Shown: piece after piece, positions 44,455 to 54,028 of the stretch
Layout of the letters: the number at the start of each line of letters is the position of its first letter
Numbering within the stretch: the first letter of the stretch is position 1
Source: Fodinibius salipaludis
GTDB taxonomy: Bacteria > Bacteroidota > Rhodothermia > Balneolales > Balneolaceae
Assembly (NCBI RefSeq): GCF_002287075.1
Contig: NZ_NSKE01000002.1
Location: 124,001 to 188,000, forward strand
Reading direction: 5' to 3'
DNA length: 64,000 nucleotides
Notes under the pieces: generated by a model
Databases searched by the model: none
What the model was told of the DNA's origin: nothing
What the model saw: the letters and a program-made list of their open reading frames with translations, nothing else
Translations under genes and position numbers: made by a program

Positions 44455-46251
44455 TTAATACCCGCGCACTTCACCGTCATGTCTGGGATCAGCAACGCCA
44501 ATAACTTTGCCATTTTTTTGCATCACTAAATACATACGGGCGTATCCTTCTGAAAGGGCTTGAATATCGTATCCCATATCGCGCACATTTTTCAGCACAT
44601 AGGGATCAAAACCTTTTTCTATTTCAACGTCAGGCTCTTCATAATCGGGGAAGATCCGAGGCATTAATACGGCATCATAAGGATCTAAGCCATATTCAAG
44701 CACATACAATGTGTTTTGCAAAATAGCAGTTGGTATTCTTCCTCCGCCCGGAGCCCCAATGACTAAACGAACTTCGTTATTCTCATCGAGTATAATAGTT
44801 GGTGAAATCGTAGAAGCTCGAATTCTGTATGGATGACTTGACTCCCAATCCTCTTCCTCTTCAAGATACGAAAAGTCAAATCCGGAATTATTCAAAATAA
44901 ACCCATTTACCCACGCTCCGGAACCAAATACATGACTCAATGTTGTAGATAACGAAACAGCATTCCCTTCAGAATCTATAACAGAAATATGAGTCGTCTC
45001 TCCTCCTGTTTTTTCTGATGAAGAAAGCGTTTTTCCATTAGTTACAGATGCCATTGTCATTCCCTCTGAAACAGAACCCATATCATTATGCGAAACACTT
45101 TGAGATGGCTTGCCAAAACCTACATTTTCTGCCGCTGTCCCCATTCCTACTGAATCACGTCGTGCCGAGATATATTCATCCGAGATTAACTCATTAACCG
45201 GTATATCTTCCCAGTTCGGATCAGAAACATATTCTCTTCTATCGGCATTGGTCAATCGCATTGTAGAAGTTAGAATGTCAAAGGCCTCGGCAGACTCAGT
45301 AGGCAATCCAATTTCTCTCAGGTTAAAAGGCTCCAAAAGACTCAACGCCTGAATTATATACATTCCGGTCTGTGGAAGCGGAGCAGAAAGTATTGATTTT
45401 CCTTTGTAACTACCCTTCAGGGGTGTCTTATCCCACTGGGGCTCATAATTAGCAAAATCCTCTACAGCCGCTGGATTTCCGGCATCATTAAGTACTTCAA
45501 CGATATCCTGGGCATTTTCCCCCTCATAAAAAGCAGAAGCGCCACTTTCTGAAATGGCTTTTAGCGTTCTTGCCAATTCCGGTTGTTTTAGCGTTTCTCC
45601 TACATCCAGTGGCTCTCCATCCGGATAGAAGGTTTTTTGGGCTCCTTCATATCGAGTTAATTTTTCTTCTTCATCTCTTATAAACTGTGCCAGCGTCATA
45701 TAAACAGGAAATCCCTCGGTGGCATATTGAATGGCGGGTTGCATAACCTGTTCACGACTCATGGTGCCATGTCGCTCTAAAGCCTGGAGCAACCCATCAA
45801 CCGTTCCGGGAATCCCGGTTGATAACAAATTAAAATCATCCTCCCCGTACTGGTCGTAGTTTACTTCTTTGTAAGAATCAGCTCTTTTGGCGGTATAAAA
45901 ATCTACATAGTCTGCTTCTTCATTTTCCTGATTCCATACCAGCATACTACCACCTCCACCGATACCAGACATATTGGGCTCAACTACGTTTAGCGCAAAA
46001 GCAGTTGCAACAGCGGCATCTACTGCATTTCCTCCCTGTTCTAACATTTTTAATCCGGCTTCGCTCGCCAAGGGATGAGCAGAACTTACCATGGCCTCTG
46101 TACCAACAAGTCGTTTACCTCTATCGGACTCATTGTCAGCTACCCTGGCACCATCCTGCTGCGTACATCCTACAAATAATAGCAACATCAACGCCGTTAT
46201 AAGGTTGGCAGCACCGTACTTCTCCAATGCAAAAAATCGTCGTTTGCTCAT
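44455..46251 (-). CDS. ggt: Gamma-glutamyltransferase lipoprotein
   Basis: Splits or transfers gamma-glutamyl groups from glutathione and gamma-glutamyl peptides, outside the cytoplasm. The 598-aa proenzyme has a lipoprotein signal (ALMLLLFVGC, Cys29). The large-subunit motif is AVDAAVATAFALNVVEPNMS with GIGGGGSMLVW near residue 98. Self-cleavage gives the catalytic N-terminal Thr419 in GGETTHISVID, and the small subunit carries GSGAWVNGFILNN, SSHPYRIRASTISPTIIL and GAPGGGRIPTAI. All expected residues are present. It follows susD by 104 bp and precedes the M14 gene by 43 bp. Confidence 0.93.
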   Translation of the reverse strand: MSKRRFFALEKYGAANLITALMLLLFVGCTQQDGARVADNESDRGKRLVGTEAMVSSAHPLASEAGLKMLEQGGNAVDAAVATAFALNVVEPNMSGIGGGGSMLVWNQENEEADYVDFYTAKRADSYKEVNYDQYGEDDFNLLSTGIPGTVDGLLQALERHGTMSREQVMQPAIQYATEGFPVYMTLAQFIRDEEEKLTRYEGAQKTFYPDGEPLDVGETLKQPELARTLKAISESGASAFYEGENAQDIVEVLNDAGNPAAVEDFANYEPQWDKTPLKGSYKGKSILSAPLPQTGMYIIQALSLLEPFNLREIGLPTESAEAFDILTSTMRLTNADRREYVSDPNWEDIPVNELISDEYISARRDSVGMGTAAENVGFGKPSQSVSHNDMGSVSEGMTMASVTNGKTLSSSEKTGGETTHISVIDSEGNAVSLSTTLSHVFGSGAWVNGFILNNSGFDFSYLEEEEDWESSHPYRIRASTISPTIILDENNEVRLVIGAPGGGRIPTAILQNTLYVLEYGLDPYDAVLMPRIFPDYEEPDVEIEKGFDPYVLKNVRDMGYDIQALSEGYARMYLVMQKNGKVIGVADPRHDGEVRGY

Positions 46252-46355
46252 AATTAAAATCTTTTAGTAACTGTTCTGTGCTTATAAAAAACCCAAAAGC
46301 AGTCCCTCAATTGAAATTAGGATAACTACTTTTGGGAAACGATTAGCAGATTTGC

Positions 46356-47543
46356 TTATAAATTGGGATTCATGTCAAGTTCGCCCTGACCGATAGGCAC
46401 ACATTTATCCTGACCTTCAAGATAGTTATTGTTGGCCGGTCCAGAATCTTCATACCAACGTCTCAAGTCCCAGAAACGACGGCCTTCCAACCACATATCT
46501 TTCCCTCTTTCGGTCTGAAGATGATCCCAGGCCTCTTCAAGATTATTCGCATTTAAATCACCAAGACCATGATAGTCTCTACCCTCATTGATTAGATCCA
46601 TGGCAGCATCAAAATCTCGGTTTTCTCTTAACTCCATCTCTGCACGAATCAAAAGCATCTCGGTTCCCTTAGAAAGCGCTATATTAGTGCCATCGGATGC
46701 ATATTTAAGCTGTGTAATCCAAGGGGTAGTACCATTTGCAGCGGTTGCAGTATCTCCTTCAGAAGTGTATTGTACTTCCTGTGGAAGCCGCGGGTCGTTA
46801 ACACCTTCCCACTGAGTTCCCCAGACAGTATATTCCCCTCTTTCGGTAGTGCGGGAAGGCCAATCATTATTTTCTCGGCTGCTATTTATAGAATAGACAG
46901 CTTCAAATCTATACTCAATCGGAACATTAGCGGCATCATTGGCAGCTCCTGTCCAGTTACCCTGTGCGGCTCTTACCGAAGCACGACCGGCCAATGCTGC
47001 ATTATATAGGTTTTGATCTCCAATATTGTCAGCAACTTCAAGGGCATTGGTAAAATGGTCTTCTGCTCTTGAGAAATGAACCGTATTGGGTTGTCTTTCC
47101 CCTCCGTCAATCACAGCATAACAAGCATTTTCTCCTAAAATCCGATTAGAATAACCAGCATAAAGATATGCCTTCGCTACATTTGGATTGTTGTTGAAAC
47201 TATTGCCAAGAATTTCCTCAATCCGTTCCAATCCATCTTCCGCTACCCATCGTGCCCGCTGGGCATCCTCCCACCAGGGATTAACATCTTCACTGTTTAT
47301 AGCACCACTACTAAAAACAGTTGGAGCAGAAAAAGTACCACTATGTGTTTGTTCATCTGCCCAAATACTCCCCCAGTATGTTGTAGTACGATATGCAAAA
47401 GACAAGTCAGCAGACATGCCTATCACTAATCCGGGTACGGCTTCTTCAGAGTTCAATGAACTCTCCTCAATTGGTCCCGGATTTTGAACATCACAGCCAC
47501 TGACCATGACTACAAATGCAATTAACAATATTAGTTTCTTCAT
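46356..47543 (-). CDS. SusD/RagB-family outer-membrane lipoprotein
   Basis: Surface lipoprotein that forms the lid of a SusC channel and binds nutrients. I use ATG 47543 (MKKLILLIAFVVMVSGC, lipidated Cys17), giving 395 aa; the frame is open 48 codons further but that would bury the signal. SusD features: GLVIGMSADLSFAYRTT, helices with TPR character in the middle (AKAYLYAGYSNRILGENACY) and the typical end LQTERGKDMWLEGRRFWDLR. It is shorter than most SusD proteins (450-550 aa). It begins 55 bp after susC. Confidence 0.9.
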   Translation of the reverse strand: MKKLILLIAFVVMVSGCDVQNPGPIEESSLNSEEAVPGLVIGMSADLSFAYRTTTYWGSIWADEQTHSGTFSAPTVFSSGAINSEDVNPWWEDAQRARWVAEDGLERIEEILGNSFNNNPNVAKAYLYAGYSNRILGENACYAVIDGGERQPNTVHFSRAEDHFTNALEVADNIGDQNLYNAALAGRASVRAAQGNWTGAANDAANVPIEYRFEAVYSINSSRENNDWPSRTTERGEYTVWGTQWEGVNDPRLPQEVQYTSEGDTATAANGTTPWITQLKYASDGTNIALSKGTEMLLIRAEMELRENRDFDAAMDLINEGRDYHGLGDLNANNLEEAWDHLQTERGKDMWLEGRRFWDLRRWYEDSGPANNNYLEGQDKCVPIGQGELDMNPNL

Positions 47544-47598
47544 ATCAGTATAGTTTTGAGTATTTAATTTCGTTGAAAAGCTATTCATAGGATCCTCC

Positions 47599-50568
47599 TT
47601 AGAATGAGAAGTTAAATGTAGCCAGGAAGGATCGGTACGTTGGCATTGCATAATAATCCCTTCGTGCCAAGCTTGTTCTATAGTCATCTATCTCAGGATC
47701 TGTCCCCGAATAATCTGTAATCGTCAACAAGTTACGAGCGGCTAACTTGAGGGACGCAGACTGAACTCCCCCAACTAACCAGTTTTGAGGAAGGTTATAC
47801 GTTAACGAGACATGGCGTAGCTTAAAGTAATCAGTCGACTCGATCCAGTGATCATACCGTGGATCTACATCACCCGAATTAAGAGCACACTTAGCTCGTT
47901 GACTTGCGGTAAGACTTGAAGGATCTTGTTGTTGCAGATCATAGCAAGGTGGCCAAACCCCTCGACGGCCGTTCTGATATGCCGTTGCATTCAACATATA
48001 TCCACCGTACTTAAACTGACCAAGAGCATCCAAGACAAGATTATCCTTCAACTGAATAGTTGTTCCCAAGGAAAGGGATTTATCAGGATAAGAAGGACCA
48101 AAATAGTGATCCTCTTCATATTCGGGATCGGCGACTTCATCAGGGTTGGTTATTTTGGCTCCAAAAACGCCGGGAACAGGATATCCTTCTTTGATATATG
48201 TCCGAGCAAAATAGGCTACCGTAATCTCATCGGTATTTCCTAAATCAACAGCTTCACTGTTTTCTTTGGAGAACCCAAATCTCATATCCCATTGTACATC
48301 TTGTAACTGCAAAACAGTCAAGTCAAGGTCTACTTCAATTCCGCTATTTTTAACTTTTCCGACATTCTGCACCTGCGAAGAAAGAAACCCTTCTGATGGA
48401 ACTGATGGAACAGGAATCAAAGCATCTGAAGTAGTCTGATTATAATAGGTGAAGTCAGTGGTTACACGCCCATCCAAAAAGCTGGCTGTGAAACCGGTTT
48501 CAAATTCAGTACTTCTTTCAGGACCCAGATCTGGATTACCAATCTGGTTTGGTGTAAATCCGGGCTGTCCATCTTCACCGGCAACAGGCCTCCAGGTTCG
48601 TACCGCATCAAAAGCACCTGGAGCTTGACCCGCTTGGCCAACAGCTGCTCGCAATCGCATAGTATTCCACCAAGATGTTGGCCAGAAACCATAATCAGAC
48701 AATACATACGAAGCACTTACTTTGGGATAAACCTGAAGTCCAAAATTATCACCGAAAGCGGAGTGCCCATCAACACGAACACCTGTTTCAACAAAGAGTT
48801 TGTCATATAAGTCAAAAGAGGCCTGCCCAAAGAAACCACCTGTTGTTACCGTAATTCGAGAGTCTCCAGAAATACTGGTTCGAGCTCCGGAAGTCAGTGT
48901 TGGTTCCTGAGGACCAGAAAAATCTTCAGAAAAAAGATCAGTTGTTTGGGTTTGTTCTTTAAAGAGTTGTCCACCCCAATTTAGTGTTAAACCAATATCT
49001 TGATTAATCGGCTGTTCAAAGGTTCCCAGATATTCAAACGAAAGGACTGTTTTTTGCCAATCAGTTATACTCTGTTGTCCCAAAGGAGATCGAGAATAAC
49101 CAAAATATTGTGTTGATTCTAATTCAGAAGAGTTATAGTCATACCCAAACGTTAACCTATTGCTCAAATTTTCTAATGTATTGGTTTCAATAACTAAGCT
49201 ATTAATAAAATGCTCACGATCACTTATGTTCTTGCTTTCAAGAATCTCACCGTTATTAACACAAATTGCATTTGGATCTTCACAGCCTGAAGCTCCAGAA
49301 AAGTTTCCTCCCGGTCCTCGGGTAACATTCAATACAAAACCATCCCCGTTATTTCCGGAGGGTACCCAATCTGTTTGGTCATTATTGTAGGAAGAATTAA
49401 AAGTGATAGATACTTCATCAATAGGATTGAATTGGAAGTTTCCTCTAAATCCTAATCCTTGGGTTCCGCCCCCATTATTGATAACTCCTTCTTCATTTTC
49501 ATACTCACCGGATAGATAGTAGGTAAAATCTTCAACTCCGCTTGATACACTCAGATTATACCGTTGAACTAAGCCATTTTGTAACCAAGATCCGTTATCC
49601 GGACAATTCGCTTCTTGAAAGCGGGTTCCATCATAGGTTACTAAGTTATCTCCTCTACATTCTCCCATGAATAACCCCGTAGGATTATCTTCTTTTGGAC
49701 CAAAATGTCCCATATTATTAAATCCACCCGTAACACCAGCATTCCATTGTGTTTGACCTGCCTGACCTTGCTTTGTGGTAATTCGAATAACACCACCCGA
49801 AGCCTCTGTTCCATACAATGTCGTAGCCGCAGCTCCTTTTACAACATCAATACTTTCAATATCATTAGGATTTATGTCATTCAACGGGGAAGATGACTGT
49901 CGAGAAGCTTGATGAGTTGGCGTATCATCTCCACTAATACGTATCCCATCTACATATATGATGGGATTATTATTTTGGGAAATACTGTTATTACCGCGAA
50001 GACGAATAGTACCTCCAGCACCTGGATTACCGGAGTTCGCTAAAATAGTAGCACCGGTAATACGACCATTTAAAATATCCTGAGTATTGCTTACCGCTCC
50101 AGCCTCAAAATCATCGGAACTTACACGCGAAAGACTGGTACCCACTTCTCTAGATCTCATTTCACCCGTAGCTGTTACTACTACCTCATCGAGACCTACG
50201 GATTCGGACTCGAGTTCAACATTCACCTCATTTGTTTGACCAACAACGGTAATTTGTTGACGATAATTTTTGTAGCCGATAAAACGTATCACAAGGGTAT
50301 ATTCACCCGCTTCAAGGCCTGTTATCTCAAAGTTACCATCTGCATCTACAGAAGCACCTTTATTTGTTCCTTGCAAAAGAACGTTTGCTCCTGGCAAAGG
50401 TTCTCCGGTACTAGCTTCAACAACAGTACCACTAATAACTCCATCCTGACCCTGAGCAAAACTGTCGGTAAAAACTAAAAACACACCCATTACCAAAATG
50501 GCAAGAATGGCACCTACCTTTCTTTTTCCACGTTTATCAAAAATTCGCCTGTAAATATTCGGTTTCAT
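47599..50568 (-). CDS. SusC/RagA-family TonB-dependent outer-membrane transporter
   Basis: A 989-aa importer. After a signal segment (VGAILAILVMGVFLVFTDSF) comes a carboxypeptidase-like regulatory domain (ISGTVVEASTGEPLPGANVL near residue 45 to about 120), the SusC signature GLDEVVVTATG, a plug domain (about 140-260, with RLRGNNSISQNNNPIIYVDG and KGAAATTLYGTEASGGVIRI) and a 22-strand barrel ending in FLATFNFSF, with the terminal Phe expected of outer-membrane proteins. Together with SusD it would bring a peptide or other oligomer into the periplasm. It is the first gene after the sigma-54-type promoter. Confidence 0.94.
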   Translation of the reverse strand: MKPNIYRRIFDKRGKRKVGAILAILVMGVFLVFTDSFAQGQDGVISGTVVEASTGEPLPGANVLLQGTNKGASVDADGNFEITGLEAGEYTLVIRFIGYKNYRQQITVVGQTNEVNVELESESVGLDEVVVTATGEMRSREVGTSLSRVSSDDFEAGAVSNTQDILNGRITGATILANSGNPGAGGTIRLRGNNSISQNNNPIIYVDGIRISGDDTPTHQASRQSSSPLNDINPNDIESIDVVKGAAATTLYGTEASGGVIRITTKQGQAGQTQWNAGVTGGFNNMGHFGPKEDNPTGLFMGECRGDNLVTYDGTRFQEANCPDNGSWLQNGLVQRYNLSVSSGVEDFTYYLSGEYENEEGVINNGGGTQGLGFRGNFQFNPIDEVSITFNSSYNNDQTDWVPSGNNGDGFVLNVTRGPGGNFSGASGCEDPNAICVNNGEILESKNISDREHFINSLVIETNTLENLSNRLTFGYDYNSSELESTQYFGYSRSPLGQQSITDWQKTVLSFEYLGTFEQPINQDIGLTLNWGGQLFKEQTQTTDLFSEDFSGPQEPTLTSGARTSISGDSRITVTTGGFFGQASFDLYDKLFVETGVRVDGHSAFGDNFGLQVYPKVSASYVLSDYGFWPTSWWNTMRLRAAVGQAGQAPGAFDAVRTWRPVAGEDGQPGFTPNQIGNPDLGPERSTEFETGFTASFLDGRVTTDFTYYNQTTSDALIPVPSVPSEGFLSSQVQNVGKVKNSGIEVDLDLTVLQLQDVQWDMRFGFSKENSEAVDLGNTDEITVAYFARTYIKEGYPVPGVFGAKITNPDEVADPEYEEDHYFGPSYPDKSLSLGTTIQLKDNLVLDALGQFKYGGYMLNATAYQNGRRGVWPPCYDLQQQDPSSLTASQRAKCALNSGDVDPRYDHWIESTDYFKLRHVSLTYNLPQNWLVGGVQSASLKLAARNLLTITDYSGTDPEIDDYRTSLARRDYYAMPTYRSFLATFNFSF

Positions 50569-50654
50569 GTCCCTGATATTTTGATTTATAAAGTTATGTT
50601 CATGCCAGCTTAAGCCTTAAAACTTAAACCCAATAAAACGTCCATTGCATAATT

Positions 50655-50672
50655 TGCAACAACTATGCCAGC
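50655..50672 (-). promoter_or_regulatory. Sigma-54-type promoter for the susC operon
   Basis: On the minus strand the 18 bases read GC-TGGCATAGTTG-TTGCA, i.e. GG-N10-GC with the full TGGCA and TTGCA boxes of the sigma-54 consensus. The -12 box is 88 bp upstream of the susC ATG. An NtrC-type activator is encoded divergently. Confidence 0.75.
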
Positions 50673-50741
50673 TATATATTAGAAGTTTTACGTAAGCAGA
50701 GGCCCCCTAAAAAACTAACGTTGTTATAATTCATCACGCTT

Positions 50742-50758
50742 TGTGAGAAAAGCTCACA
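50742..50758. promoter_or_regulatory. Putative enhancer palindrome for the NtrC-type activator
   Basis: TGTGAG-AAAAG-CTCACA is a perfect palindrome with 6-bp arms. Its centre is about 105 bp from the expected susC start of transcription and about 95 bp from that of the kinase operon, on the upstream side of both. This is the usual spacing of sigma-54 activator sites. Confidence 0.6.
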
Positions 50759-50818
50759 CAAAATTGTTACAATGCCATATTTAATTGTGTTATTTAACTT
50801 TTAGCATATACTTATTTA

Positions 50819-50836
50819 ATGGCATTATTTCTGCAT
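50819..50836 (+). promoter_or_regulatory. Sigma-54-type promoter for the kinase/activator operon
   Basis: TGGCATTATTTCTGCA contains GG-N10-GC with a full TGGCA box and CTGCA in place of TTGCA at -12. The -12 GC (50833-50834) is 43 bp before the kinase ATG. It suggests that the activator controls its own genes. Confidence 0.6.
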
Positions 50837-50876
50837 TTCTTAAAAGCAGTATTGTAAAGTTGAAAAAAAAATTTCT

Positions 50877-52493
50877 ATGAATTTCCTCGGCATCCAGAAA
50901 AACCAAAAAATTATCCTGATTGCTGCCTTCGTAATCTTATTCATTACTATAGCATCTTTCTATCTATATAGGGGGGTTCTCAGGTCAGAAAAAGAAATAA
51001 TTGAAGACAACAAAAATATCACTCAAACTGCCGTAAAAAAGGTCTTAGCTGAAGCAGAAAAAGACTTGACACCCGTTTGGACAGAGTATTTAGAAGGTAA
51101 GGATAAAATTACAAAGCAAGATGAAAGAGTAGCAGATTCTTTATTATCAAAAGATGTTAAAAATGTATTGAGAAATTTTCATCGATTAGAGGGGGGCCTT
51201 TATTTTTATGAGCTTGATGAATTCATTGGATATAGTTTTCCAACTATTGAAGATCCAAAGCCTGCTTTTGGCCCTCCCCCCCGTTCATATAATATAATTC
51301 GTGAACAAGCTCGTAAAACAATCCAAAAAGATACCTTATTAACTGAACTTCATCAGTTTGACCCTGCTATTTTTCCCCTTTCAACTATACCTATCTATGT
51401 AGATGGAAAATTAATAGGTGCTGCCTGGGCACGCATCCATATCGAAAGGAAACTTGCAGCCTCACAAAATATCCAAAGCGGTACCTTCTTTTTAACCTCT
51501 GGGGCCATATTGCTTGGACTATTTTTTACTGTTTTAATTGTTTGGGGATTACGGAAACGAGTACAAGAGATTAAAGAAGGGCTTTCCAAGATGAAGTATG
51601 ATCCTTCACATCGCCTAAAAGAATACCGTGGTGCTTTTGGAGTTATTAGTAAGGCTATTAATGAAATGACCGATGCTCAACAGGAAGAGCAAGAAAAACG
51701 GAAAAAGCTAGAAAAGGAACTTTTCCAAAAAGAAAAAATGGCAACACTTGGAAATTTAATTGCAGGTACGGCCCATGAAATTAACACCCCAATTTCAATC
51801 ATTAAAACCCGTATTCAAATTTGGGAACGTAAACTGAGTAAAATTAAAAATGGTCAAGAGTCTCCTTCAGTAGTTTCTGATAAATCATTAAAGCTTGTTC
51901 ACAATGAAATTGAAAGGGTCTCAAAACTAATTAAAAGACTTTTGCTCTTCTCAAAACCAACCGTCGATCCTCATCAAAAAATAGATGTGAATAGTTTACT
52001 TGATGAAAAGTCTGACTGGTTAAAAGAAGCATATCCAACCCACGATATTACCTTTCAAAAAGACTTTCAAGAGGACCTCCCTTCTATATTCGGCAACAAA
52101 GAATCTATAGAGCATGTTTTAACAAATGTTTTAAAAAATGCTGTTGAAGCTTCACCGGAAATATGCCAGATTGTGCTATCTACTTCTTACAAACAAATGA
52201 ATGATTTTTTAACAGTTAAGGTTAGAGATTTTGGATCAGGGATGCCTGAAAAAATTAAACCTAAAATCTTCGATCCATTTTTTTCCACCAAACCTAACGG
52301 CACCGGTCTTGGTTTGTCCATATGTAACGAAATAGTTAAAACCCATAAAGGATCGATATATTTCGAAAAACCTGACAAGGAAAATTCAATTTTAGAAACC
52401 TGGGATGATAATACAGATACAGAACAAGTGAAATTTACGCGTGGAACAATCTGTGTTATAAAACTTCCAGTATCAGATCAGCCTACTAACTAA
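50877..52493 (+). CDS. Membrane sensor histidine kinase (NtrB-like)
   Basis: Inner-membrane kinase, 538 aa. Helix 1 is at residues 13-32, a periplasmic sensor domain with Cache/PAS-like end (STIPIYVDGKLIGAAWARIH) at about 33-195, and helix 2 at about 205-225. A coiled region (EEQEKRKKLEKELFQKEKMA) leads to the dimerisation box GTAHEINTP with phospho-acceptor His300. The ATPase domain shows NVLKNAVEA (N box), RDFGSGMPEK (G1) and FFSTKPNGTGLGLSICNEIV (F/G2). An unusual acidic insert of about 20 residues (DDNTDTEQVK) precedes the final strand. It precedes the activator gene by 2 bp. The signal sensed is unknown; a peptide is a guess from the context. Confidence 0.93.
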   Translation: MNFLGIQKNQKIILIAAFVILFITIASFYLYRGVLRSEKEIIEDNKNITQTAVKKVLAEAEKDLTPVWTEYLEGKDKITKQDERVADSLLSKDVKNVLRNFHRLEGGLYFYELDEFIGYSFPTIEDPKPAFGPPPRSYNIIREQARKTIQKDTLLTELHQFDPAIFPLSTIPIYVDGKLIGAAWARIHIERKLAASQNIQSGTFFLTSGAILLGLFFTVLIVWGLRKRVQEIKEGLSKMKYDPSHRLKEYRGAFGVISKAINEMTDAQQEEQEKRKKLEKELFQKEKMATLGNLIAGTAHEINTPISIIKTRIQIWERKLSKIKNGQESPSVVSDKSLKLVHNEIERVSKLIKRLLLFSKPTVDPHQKIDVNSLLDEKSDWLKEAYPTHDITFQKDFQEDLPSIFGNKESIEHVLTNVLKNAVEASPEICQIVLSTSYKQMNDFLTVKVRDFGSGMPEKIKPKIFDPFFSTKPNGTGLGLSICNEIVKTHKGSIYFEKPDKENSILETWDDNTDTEQVKFTRGTICVIKLPVSDQPTN

Positions 52494-52495
52494 TT

Positions 52496-53875
52496 ATGGT
52501 TTCTAATCACATCCTGGTAGCAGACGATGAACCCTCAATGCGGCTCAATATTATAGAGCTTTTAGAGGATGAAGGCTATTCAATATTACAGGCCTCAAAT
52601 GGATCAGAGGCTATACAACTAGCTCTTGAACATCAGCCGCTTTTAATACTTATGGATATTAAAATGCCTGAGCTGTCTGGGTTACAAGCTTTAAAAACGA
52701 TTAAAAAAAAGCTTTCAGAAATTCCAATCATTATCTTTACCGCATTTGGGTCCAATGAAAAACCCATCGAAGCTATGAAAGCCGGGGCATTTGATTACCT
52801 TGAAAAACCATTTGACATCGATGAATTTCTTTCAATTGTAAATGCAGCAATTGAACAACGAAATAAACTGGACTCCTTTGATACCGGATCATCCCAAAAT
52901 AATAACAATGAATGGCCCGATATTGAGCAACATATCGTCGGTACTAGCAAAAAGATGCGGGAAATCCTCAAAATGATCGGCAAGATTGCTCCTAAAGATA
53001 CAACCGTCTTGTTAGAGGGAGAAAGTGGTACAGGAAAAGAGGTAATTGCAGATGCCATCCATCGTCACTCTAACCGATCAAATGAACCATTTATTAAAGT
53101 AAATTGTGGTGCCTTGCCTGACTCGCTTCTTGAAAGCGAACTTTTTGGGCATGAGGAAGGTGCTTTTACCGGAGCAAATCAACTGCGATTGGGACGATTT
53201 GAACTAGCCGACGGAGGCACTATCTTTTTGGATGAGGTCAATGCTTTAGCACCAGCTACTCAAATTAAGCTACTTCGGGTACTTCAAAACTTCACCTTTG
53301 AACGTGTTGGGGGAGAAAAAACTATGAAGACAGACGCTCGAGTTATAGCTGCAACGAACAAAAATCTAAAAAAGGAAGTAGAAAATAATAATTTCAGAGA
53401 GGACTTATTTTATCGGCTTAATGTTCTAAACCTTTCTATCCCCCCCTTGCGTGAACGACTAGATGATATTGAACCTCTAACCAAATATTTCCTTAAAAAG
53501 TATGCGCAAAATAAGGAAATGTACATTTCCGAAGAAGCTCTTGAATATCTTAAATCTTATCATTGGCCCGGTAATGTAAGAGAGCTTGAAAACACTATTG
53601 AGCGAGCCACAGTATTAATGAATGGCACCGTTCTTGAGCGGAAAGATCTTTCCATATCGTTGAAAGCTGATCTCTCGAATATTTATGAAAGCCACACCGA
53701 AGATGGAAATATTCCAATGCAGAAGATTGTACAGTCAGTAGAAAAAGATCTAATCATCAAAGGACTTCACCGTACCAATTGGAATAAATCGAAAGCTGCC
53801 AAACTTTTGGGTATCAACAGACGTCTTCTGTATTCAAAGATTGATCAGTATAACATCAAAGAGAATTCCAGTTAA
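52496..53875 (+). CDS. NtrC-family sigma-54-dependent response regulator
   Basis: Transcription activator of 459 aa. Receiver domain residues 1-120 with phospho-acceptor Asp54 (LMDIKMPE) and Lys in YLEKPF. AAA+ domain residues about 143-375: Walker A GESGTGKE (175-182), the sigma-54 contact loop GAFTGA (222-227), Walker B GTIFLDEVNAL and the sensor motifs YRLNVLNLSIPPLRER and WPGNVRELENTIERA. A Fis-type helix-turn-helix ends the protein (NWNKSKAAKLLGINRRLLYS). All functional motifs are intact. It is translated together with the kinase and should activate the two sigma-54 promoters in the gap upstream. Confidence 0.95.
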   Translation: MVSNHILVADDEPSMRLNIIELLEDEGYSILQASNGSEAIQLALEHQPLLILMDIKMPELSGLQALKTIKKKLSEIPIIIFTAFGSNEKPIEAMKAGAFDYLEKPFDIDEFLSIVNAAIEQRNKLDSFDTGSSQNNNNEWPDIEQHIVGTSKKMREILKMIGKIAPKDTTVLLEGESGTGKEVIADAIHRHSNRSNEPFIKVNCGALPDSLLESELFGHEEGAFTGANQLRLGRFELADGGTIFLDEVNALAPATQIKLLRVLQNFTFERVGGEKTMKTDARVIAATNKNLKKEVENNNFREDLFYRLNVLNLSIPPLRERLDDIEPLTKYFLKKYAQNKEMYISEEALEYLKSYHWPGNVRELENTIERATVLMNGTVLERKDLSISLKADLSNIYESHTEDGNIPMQKIVQSVEKDLIIKGLHRTNWNKSKAAKLLGINRRLLYSKIDQYNIKENSS

Positions 53876-54006
53876 CTAAACCTAAATTAAGTTAATCTCG
53901 CACAGGTTTTACGGATTTTTTGATAAAAACTTTGGGAGTTGAGTGTCTTAAGGAGGGGAGTTTTGATGATAACACGAATAGAAAAAGCTAATGCTACCTG
54001 CATAGT

Positions 54007-54027
54007 TGTTTTAGCATTGTTTTAGCA
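54007..54027 (+). promoter_or_regulatory. Right pair of putative integrase arm-binding repeats
   Basis: TGTTTTAGCA at 54007-54016 and 54018-54027, 11 bp apart, immediately inside the right attachment repeat. Same 10-mer and orientation as the pair at 25948-25970. Confidence 0.6.
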
Positions 54028-54028
54028 C

